From assembly GCA_943324055.2 (NCBI GenBank), contig CALPKD020000018.1, forward strand, positions 1 through 10,994: a DNA stretch of 10,994 nucleotides, in the 5' to 3' direction. Below, one piece after another: positions 6,188 through 10,994 of the stretch. The position numbers and the translations under genes were made by a program. Source of the stretch: Chitinophaga pinensis (GTDB lineage Bacteria; Bacteroidota; Bacteroidia; Chitinophagales; Chitinophagaceae). Position 1 is the first letter of the stretch; every line of letters begins with the position of its first letter. Under the pieces are notes generated by a model. That model ran no database searches and was not told where the DNA came from. It worked only from the letters and a program-made list of their open reading frames with translations.

Positions 6188-7339
6188 TTACCCAATCGCT
6201 TGCGCTAAATCGGCAATGATATCTTCGGCATCTTCAATGCCTACACTTAATCGAATTAAGCCATCCGTTAAGCCATTAGCGATTCTTTGTTCTCTTGGGA
6301 TAGAGGCGTGTGTCATACTTGCTGGATGATTTATTAGCGACTCTACGCCGCCTAAGCTTTCTGCCAATGAGAATATTTTTGTGCTTGACAATACTTTTGT
6401 AGCTGCGGCGATACTATCGTCTTTTAAAGTAAAACTCATCATGCCACCAAAGCCACGCATTTGTTTTTTAGCAATATCGTGATTAGGATGGTCTGAAAAC
6501 CCACACCAGTATACTCTTGACACTTTTGGATGATTGCGTAAATAGGCGGCTACTTTTTCTCCATTCTCACAATGCCTTTGCATTCTTACATGTAAGGTCT
6601 TGATTCCTCTTAATACTAAAAAGCAATCCTGCGGCCCAGGAACAGCGCCGGTACTTTTTTGAATAAAATATAATTGGTCTCTTAATGTTTCGTCATTCAT
6701 TACCAAACAACCTTGGATTACATCACTATGTCCGCCTAAATATTTAGTAGCAGAATGCATTACGATTGTTGCGCCAAAATCCAATGGATTTTGTAAATAA
6801 GGAGATGCAAATGTGTTATCAACACAAACAATACAATTATATTTTTTACCAATAGTAGCAACTGCTTCGATATCCGTAATATTCATCAATGGATTTGTTG
6901 GTGTTTCTACCCATATTAATTTAGTTGCAGGGCTAATTGCATTGGCTACATTTTCTGCATTAGAAGTATCTACATACACAAACTTGATCCCCATTTTTTC
7001 GTGCACTTTTGAAAACAAACGAAAAGATCCTCCATACATATCATGCGCAGCAATTACTTCGTCACCTGGTACTAATAAGCGCATGACTGCATCCGTTGCA
7101 GCTACACCACTTGCAAAGGCCAATCCAAATTTCCCATTTTCAATTACCGCAAATGCTTCTTCTAATGCAAAACGGGTAGGATTTTGGCTTCTTGCATATT
7201 CATAGCCCTGATGTACGCCAGGCGCGGATTGTACATAAGTAGAAGTTTGGTAAATAGGGGTCATGATGGCGCCTGTACTTGGGTCGGGATGTGCACCTGC
7301 ATGTATGAATTTGGTCCCTAAGTTATTTTTATTGCTCAT
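6188..7339 (-). CDS. Cystathionine gamma-synthase / gamma-lyase (Cys/Met metabolism PLP enzyme)
   Basis: PLP-dependent transsulfuration enzyme of 383 residues, the usual length. It either makes cystathionine from an activated homoserine and cysteine or cleaves cystathionine to cysteine. Visible marks are GYEYARSQNPT (45-55, the Tyr/Arg that contacts PLP phosphate of the neighbouring subunit), ASGVAATDA (76-84), ETPTNPLMN, VDNTFASP with Asp174, the PLP lysine Lys199 in SATKYLGGHSD, and the C-terminal ESLGGVESL. Glu327 before SLGG is the residue typical of gamma-lyases (ESLGG in human CTH), whereas E. coli MetB has VSLGG. NHPASMTHASIP is intermediate. I therefore keep the name ambiguous. It lies 78 bases after the SdpI-like gene, with no terminator visible between them, and 37 before DUF2400. 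Confidence 0.9.
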   Translation of the reverse strand: MSNKNNLGTKFIHAGAHPDPSTGAIMTPIYQTSTYVQSAPGVHQGYEYARSQNPTRFALEEAFAVIENGKFGLAFASGVAATDAVMRLLVPGDEVIAAHDMYGGSFRLFSKVHEKMGIKFVYVDTSNAENVANAISPATKLIWVETPTNPLMNITDIEAVATIGKKYNCIVCVDNTFASPYLQNPLDFGATIVMHSATKYLGGHSDVIQGCLVMNDETLRDQLYFIQKSTGAVPGPQDCFLVLRGIKTLHVRMQRHCENGEKVAAYLRNHPKVSRVYWCGFSDHPNHDIAKKQMRGFGGMMSFTLKDDSIAAATKVLSSTKIFSLAESLGGVESLINHPASMTHASIPREQRIANGLTDGLIRLSVGIEDAEDIIADLAQAIG

Positions 7340-7417
7340 TGTGTTTTATAAATTTTAGCCGGATGATTATTTTAATTTTTATAGAGGGTTATCTTTTTTA
7401 TCAAGTACTTTTCCTTC

Positions 7418-8080
7418 TTACTTTTTTTGATTACCGTTTTTAAACATGCGATAGGAAAATACTGTGGGGAGGATCACCATTACTGCAGTAGCAATCATAA
7501 AGCAAATGAATCCTGGTTTACTAGACAAAGTAATGGTAGCAATTGCTTGAAACCATCCGCCAAATAACCACACGGTACCTGCTACTTTATGTGTTGCATT
7601 CCAGTTGTCTTCGTTCTCTAAGGTCCAAGGTAATTTAAATCCTGCGAAATAATTTTGATGCAACTTTGGCATATACCAACCCATAACCGAAAAGCACAAG
7701 CCTAAAAATGGTAATAATAATTTGGTAATATTTACACTATGATTGGTGGAAGAAAATATAATTATTAATCCTAGTAAGCTTAAAAAAGCGACCATCCCAA
7801 GGGCTAATTTTTTAAACATACCATCATCTACCGCTTGGTATCTTTTAGGGTCAAAACTTTTAATATTGGAGAGTAGGAAAAAAGTGAATAATCCGGTTGC
7901 TGCCATAATTCCTGGGCCCAGAAAAATACTGTCTTTCCCTCCAAAGCCGTCGGCCTCTCCTTTTATATTAAAATGAGTTGGGATGGTTTCAGGTAAACTT
8001 GGGTATAAATAAGCTGCATATCCAAATGGAATTGCTAATAGGATTAAGGCAATAAGTAGGTTGGGAGTTGACTTTTTCAT
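7418..8080 (-). CDS. SdpI/DUF1648 family integral membrane protein
   Basis: Membrane protein of 220 residues with about six hydrophobic segments (8-27, 52-71, 91-110, 119-137, 167-186, 189-209). The DUF1648 signature lies at 29-49 (LPETIPTHFNIKGEADG, then FGGK). The SdpI-type loop is at 143-164, with NYFAGFKLPWT, Asn/Asp-Trp and NATHK. The Bacillus prototype SdpI gives immunity to the toxin SdpC and signals to its repressor SdpR. No toxin, SdpA/B/C-like or ArsR-type regulator gene is present here, so immunity is not supported by context and the role is unknown. It is the first gene of a four-gene minus-strand run and is divergent from the deoxyhypusine-synthase-like gene. Start ATG at 8080. 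Confidence 0.87.
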   Translation of the reverse strand: MKKSTPNLLIALILLAIPFGYAAYLYPSLPETIPTHFNIKGEADGFGGKDSIFLGPGIMAATGLFTFFLLSNIKSFDPKRYQAVDDGMFKKLALGMVAFLSLLGLIIIFSSTNHSVNITKLLLPFLGLCFSVMGWYMPKLHQNYFAGFKLPWTLENEDNWNATHKVAGTVWLFGGWFQAIATITLSSKPGFICFMIATAVMVILPTVFSYRMFKNGNQKK

Positions 8081-8149
8081 GGCGTTGATTAAATTTAAAT
8101 CGGCAAACCGGATTCATCCCACAAGTTACTATTTATGCCTAAAAAAAAT

Positions 8150-8157
8150 TACTTTTG
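8150..8157 (+). promoter_or_regulatory. Candidate -7 promoter box for the DHS-like gene
   Basis: TACTTTTG matches TAnnTTTG exactly and lies 16 bases before the ATG at 8174. It falls inside the 13-codon extension that the upstream ATG at 8135 would create, which argues for the later start. The -33 element is not clear. Confidence 0.4.
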
Positions 8158-8173
8158 CTTCAAATCAGAAAAA

Positions 8174-9148
8174 ATGAGCAAAGGACCTATTTCTCAATTT
8201 ATAGAGCATCAGTATAGACATTTTAATGCTGCAGCTTTGGTGGATGCCGCAAAAGGGTACGAAACCCATTTATTAGATGGAGGCAAGATGCTAGTAAGCT
8301 TAGCGGGTGCCATGAGTACCGCCGAATTAGGAATTAGTTTGGCAGAAATGATCCGCCAAGACAAAATTGCAATTATCAGTTGCACGGGTGCGAACCTTGA
8401 GGAAGACGTCATGAATTTAGTGGCACATAGCCATTATAAAAGAGTGCCTAATTATAGAGATTTAACCCCTCAGGATGAGTGGGACTTATTAGAGAATCAT
8501 TACAATCGTGTTACGGATACTTGCATCCCTGAGGAAGAAGCTTTTAGAAGATTACAAAAGCACATTGTTAAATTCTGGAAAGAAGCGGAAGCAAAAGGCG
8601 AGCGTTATTTTCCGCATGAATTTATGTATCAAGTTATTTTGAGTGGAGAATTAGAGCAATACTATGAGATCGATCCTAAGGATAGCTGGATTGTAGCGGC
8701 TGCAAAAAAGAATATTCCAATTGTAGTTCCAGGTTGGGAAGATAGTACTACCGGTAATATTTTTGCGAGCTATGTAATCAAGAATGAATTAAAAGCAAGT
8801 ACGGTTAAAAACGGTATTGAATATATGGTGATGTTGACAGAATGGTACAGAGCGAATAGTGGTGGCAAGGGCGTTGGATTTTTCCAAGTGGGTGGCGGTA
8901 TCGCTGGTGATTTTCCTATTTGTGTAGTACCTATGATGTACCAAGATTTAGAATGGCATGATGTTCCATTTTGGAGCTATTTTTGCCAGGTGAGTGATAG
9001 TACCACTTCTTACGGATCTTATTCAGGTGCGGTACCGAACGAAAAAATTACCTGGGGTAAGCTAGATATACATACCCCTAAATTTATTGTTGAAAGTGAT
9101 GCTACCATTGTAGTTCCATTGATTTTCGCCTATATTTTAGGACAGTAG
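8174..9148 (+). CDS. Deoxyhypusine synthase-like protein (bacterial homologue)
   Basis: Cytoplasmic protein of 324 residues in the deoxyhypusine synthase family, NAD-dependent enzymes that move the aminobutyl group of spermidine to an amine acceptor. Visible marks are SLAGAMSTAELG (42-53), CTGANLEEDVMNL (70-82, NAD region), PGWEDSTTGNIF (186-197), VGGGIAGDF (239-247) and PNEKITWGK (288-296). Lys296 and Trp294 align with human Lys329 (imine-forming) and Trp327, and Glu290 with Glu323. The position of human His288 is Asp246, and two acidic substrate residues (Asp313, Asp316) are Tyr-like here; this alignment is from memory. Bacteria lack the normal acceptor, eIF5A, so homospermidine synthesis or another polyamine reaction is likelier. 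I chose ATG 8174 (MSKGPISQF); an in-frame ATG at 8135 adds 13 residues and spans a promoter-like box. A terminator follows. Confidence 0.88.
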   Translation: MSKGPISQFIEHQYRHFNAAALVDAAKGYETHLLDGGKMLVSLAGAMSTAELGISLAEMIRQDKIAIISCTGANLEEDVMNLVAHSHYKRVPNYRDLTPQDEWDLLENHYNRVTDTCIPEEEAFRRLQKHIVKFWKEAEAKGERYFPHEFMYQVILSGELEQYYEIDPKDSWIVAAAKKNIPIVVPGWEDSTTGNIFASYVIKNELKASTVKNGIEYMVMLTEWYRANSGGKGVGFFQVGGGIAGDFPICVVPMMYQDLEWHDVPFWSYFCQVSDSTTSYGSYSGAVPNEKITWGKLDIHTPKFIVESDATIVVPLIFAYILGQ

Positions 9149-9169
9149 TTTTCAGTTCATAATTATTAT

Positions 9170-9198
9170 AATCCCGGAGTTACAACTTCGGGATTTTT
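9170..9198 (+). terminator. Intrinsic terminator of the DHS-like gene
   Basis: An 11-bp stem (AATCCCGGAGT at 9170-9180 with ACTTCGGGATT at 9185-9195, one G-U pair) closes a TACA loop and is followed by a run of T to 9198. It starts 22 bases after the stop codon. Confidence 0.88.
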
Positions 9199-9242
9199 GT
9201 TTCAACTAAAATCTCTTTTAGCAGTTAGTTTTGAGTTATTAA

Positions 9243-9282
9243 ATTAAATCGGCGTTCCGATAGTTCGGAACGCCGATTTAAT
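9243..9282. repeat. Perfect 18-bp inverted repeat with TAGT loop
   Basis: Left arm ATTAAATCGGCGTTCCGA (9243-9260) and right arm 9265-9282 are exact reverse complements around a 4-base loop. The core is GC-rich, the outer ends AT-rich. No T-run follows on the plus strand; on the minus strand the hairpin runs into TTTAATAACTC, a poor tail. It stands between two other hairpins in a convergent gap. It may be a backup terminator or a dispersed palindromic element; the sequence alone does not decide. Confidence 0.8.
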
Positions 9283-9293
9283 CATAGGAAGAA

Positions 9294-9335
9294 AGTAATA
9301 AATGCCCTTCATAAAATGTAAGGGCATTTATTACT
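9294..9335 (-). terminator. Hairpin/terminator overlapping the M28 peptidase stop codon
   Basis: Perfect 16-bp arms (AGTAATAAATGCCCTT at 9294-9309, complement at 9320-9335) around a 10-base loop. On the minus strand the 3' arm ends in ATTTATTACT and is followed by TTCTTCC, a modest pyrimidine tail. The stem takes in two bases of the peptidase TAG stop (9334-9336), so the hairpin begins right at the end of translation. Confidence 0.65.
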
Positions 9336-10881
9336 AACGGCCTGGCATATTCAATTTCAAATCTCTTTTCAACATCTCGTCTCTATTTGCAATTTCACAT
9401 GCAGTATAATAAACCATCAATACTCTTCTTTGCATTAAGTCAAAATTGATTTTCTCAATCGTGTCAGTTGGTTTATGATAATCTGCAAGTAACATACCAT
9501 CATAGAAGAATAAAATAGGCACTCCCTTTTTAGCAAAGTTATAATGATCGCTACGGTAGTAAATTCTGTTCTTATCGTTTGGATCGTCGAATTTATAATC
9601 TAAGGTCATATTACTTGAAGCTTTATTAGCAGCTTCGTTAATGATTGGCAAATCAGTGCTTAATTTATCATGACCAATTACGTATACATAATTCAATGAA
9701 TCACCTGAAGTGCGTTCTGTATCTACACGTCCAACCATGTCTGTATTTAAATCGGCAGTTGTTTTATCCAATGGGAAAATAGGATGCTCGGAGTAATACT
9801 CAGAACCCCATAAACCTTTTTCCTCACCACTTACGATTAAGAACACAATAGATCTGCGAGGGCTATGTCCTTTTTTAGCAGCAGTTGCGAATGCTTCCGC
9901 CATTTGCATTACACTCACGGTACCAGAACCATCATCGTCTGCACCATACCAAATGATATCTCCTTTTTTACCAAGGTGATCATAGTGGCCGGTTAAAAAT
10001 AAATATTCTTCTTTTTTATCTGTTCCTGGTAATATACCAATCACATTGCTACTTTCTAAATTTTCCGTTGACTTATTCGCAACTAAGTTTATTTCAGCAG
10101 TATAAACACGCTTAGGGGTTTCCTTGAAATCAGCCATGCTTATTTTGCTCGTGCTTCCTATCATTGCAGATGCAACGTCAGCAGAAACAGTAACCATTGA
10201 GAATCCAGGCGCATCATTGCGCTTAGTATACATGTTGCCCTTTACAGAAGTAGCAACTTTACGAGGGAAATCGGCTGAGATAACAAATAATGCCGCAGCA
10301 CCTTTTGCCATTGCTACACGCATTTTAGCCATGCCAGAAGCAGGGCTCATGTTCATTCCGCGATTCGCACCTGGTGCCATTGCAGGCATTCCTGTTGCGC
10401 TTCCTTCTAAAATGAATACTAGCTTACCTTTTACATCTAAGTTTTCATAGTCATTTATTCCCTTTGCTGAATCAACAATACCGTAACCAGCAAATACAGC
10501 ACTTGCGAATTTCAAGTTGCCATTTGCAATAGATTGTAGGTTAAAAGTATAGTCCTTATCCCATTCAAATGAACGACCGTTCACAGCTAATTGTTTATCT
10601 GTAATGGCATCTTGATATACTGGGTAAGTTTGTTGGTAGCTAGTTCCGTTACCTGGCTTTAGTCCCATTTTCTTAAACTGAGATTCGATATATGCAGCTG
10701 CACGTTTTTGACCAGGAGAAGCAGTTTCGCGTCCTTCCATTTCGGCGCTAGCTATAATAGTCAATTTCTCTTTCAGCCCTTGTTGGGTGATAACAGTTCC
10801 AAATTTTGTAAGATCGTCTGCTTTTTGTGCAAAAGCCATACTACTCATTAGGGGCAATAATAGCCAAATCAGTTTTTTCAT
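9334..10881 (-). CDS. Secreted M28-family zinc metallopeptidase with PA-like insert
   Basis: Exported aminopeptidase-type enzyme of 515 residues. Residues 1-19 form a signal peptide (MKK, a Leu-rich core, then SSMAFA before Gln19), so it acts in the periplasm or outside the cell. A region at about 85-270 fits a PA (protease-associated) insertion, with VFAGYGIV and GKLVFILEG. The M28 catalytic core follows with a full set of ligands: His299 in TGHYDHLG, Asp316 in GADDDGSG, catalytic Glu353 and ligand Glu354 in SGEEKGLWGSEYY, Asp381 in NTDMVGR and His446 in SDHYNF. None are missing. Substrate is probably N-terminal residues of peptides taken as nutrients; this is family inference. It follows rpiB by 14 bases on the same strand and so probably shares its transcript. 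A hairpin overlaps its stop. Confidence 0.94.
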   Translation of the reverse strand: MKKLIWLLLPLMSSMAFAQKADDLTKFGTVITQQGLKEKLTIIASAEMEGRETASPGQKRAAAYIESQFKKMGLKPGNGTSYQQTYPVYQDAITDKQLAVNGRSFEWDKDYTFNLQSIANGNLKFASAVFAGYGIVDSAKGINDYENLDVKGKLVFILEGSATGMPAMAPGANRGMNMSPASGMAKMRVAMAKGAAALFVISADFPRKVATSVKGNMYTKRNDAPGFSMVTVSADVASAMIGSTSKISMADFKETPKRVYTAEINLVANKSTENLESSNVIGILPGTDKKEEYLFLTGHYDHLGKKGDIIWYGADDDGSGTVSVMQMAEAFATAAKKGHSPRRSIVFLIVSGEEKGLWGSEYYSEHPIFPLDKTTADLNTDMVGRVDTERTSGDSLNYVYVIGHDKLSTDLPIINEAANKASSNMTLDYKFDDPNDKNRIYYRSDHYNFAKKGVPILFFYDGMLLADYHKPTDTIEKINFDLMQRRVLMVYYTACEIANRDEMLKRDLKLNMPGR

Positions 10882-10895
10882 GGTGATTGTTTTGT

Positions 10896-10994
10896 TTAAT
10901 TACAAGAAATTTTATTTACACGATTTTGATGACGTCCACCTTCAAATGCAGTTGTCATAAATTTTTCAATCATTTTTTTAGCCAATTCGATAGT
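10896..10994 (-). CDS. rpiB: Ribose-5-phosphate isomerase B, C-terminal fragment (cut by window edge)
   Basis: Only the last 32 codons and the stop are in the window. They read TIELAKKMIEKFMTTAFEGG then RHQNRVNKISCN. The phrase FMTTAFEGGRHQNRVNKI is the typical C-terminus of RpiB/LacAB-type isomerases (FLxTPFEGGRHxxRVxKI), which interconvert ribose 5-phosphate and ribulose 5-phosphate in the non-oxidative pentose phosphate pathway. The active-site cysteine and histidine lie outside the window, so the call rests on this short stretch alone. The M28 peptidase starts 14 bases downstream. Confidence 0.8.
   Translation of the reverse strand, partial: TIELAKKMIEKFMTTAFEGGRHQNRVNKISCN

Noticed and set aside
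6813..7205. Open frame on the plus strand opposite the cystathionine synthase gene
   Set aside because: It is antisense to strongly conserved coding sequence and has no family resemblance.
7340..7417. A sulfur or SAM riboswitch upstream of the cystathionine synthase gene
   Set aside because: The gap is only 78 bases, AT-rich, and shows no stems or conserved core of a SAM-type riboswitch.
7418..8080. A toxin-immunity locus of the SdpABC/SdpRI kind
   Set aside because: Only the SdpI-like membrane protein is present; no toxin, processing genes or ArsR-type regulator lie beside it.
8890..9070. Loss of the catalytic lysine in the DHS-like protein at the GGG motif
   Set aside because: The imine-forming lysine of human DHS is in the SWGK motif, not beside GGG. 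That lysine is present here as Lys296 in TWGK, so only the His288-side changes stand.
10124..10450. Open frame on the plus strand opposite the M28 peptidase
   Set aside because: It mirrors the PA-insert codons of a convincing gene and has no motif or promoter of its own.

Overview
The window looks like a chromosomal segment of a Bacteroidota bacterium, most likely of the Chitinophagaceae type. Three observations suggest this. The DNA is AT-rich and the starts mostly lack Shine-Dalgarno sequences. Two exact boxes match the Bacteroidota -7 promoter consensus TAnnTTTG. Several genes are typical of the phylum: a DUF2400/TIGR02757 protein, a bacterial deoxyhypusine-synthase-like protein, a short phosphatidylserine decarboxylase and a periplasmic M28 peptidase. 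I see no mobile element, CRISPR array, tRNA or rRNA, and no base-composition break suggesting an island. Genes cover nearly all of the window and no gene-free stretch exceeds 300 bases.

Layout from left to right. Positions 1-732 (-) hold a dusB-type tRNA dihydrouridine synthase, cut by the left edge. Divergent from it is a (+) operon: a CPBP intramembrane protease, a DUF2007 small protein overlapping it by 29 bases, cdsA and psd. It ends at a symmetrical terminator at 3506-3535. Converging on that terminator is a YjjG-like HAD nucleotidase (-). A short-chain dehydrogenase (+) is divergent from the nucleotidase. It meets head-on a (-) run of four genes: an SdpI/DUF1648 membrane protein, a cystathionine gamma-synthase/lyase, a DUF2400 protein and a 105-residue protein joined to it by a TAATG stop/start overlap. 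A deoxyhypusine-synthase-like gene (+) follows. Its 3' side carries three hairpins in under 170 bases. The last gene pair (-) is rpiB, of which only the C-terminus is visible, followed by a secreted M28 metallopeptidase.

Functional links. CdsA makes CDP-diacylglycerol and Psd makes phosphatidylethanolamine; the intermediate enzyme, phosphatidylserine synthase, is not in view. Sharing a transcript with a membrane protease and DUF2007 suggests an envelope-homeostasis unit. The remaining genes are mostly housekeeping.

I found no clear new multi-gene system. The points most worth a second look are the deoxyhypusine-synthase homologue, which keeps the catalytic Lys/Trp but has altered substrate-site residues in an organism type without eIF5A; the DUF2400 protein, with an endonuclease-III-like Asp motif and a coupled unknown partner; and a perfect 18-bp hairpin without a clear T-run between two other hairpins.
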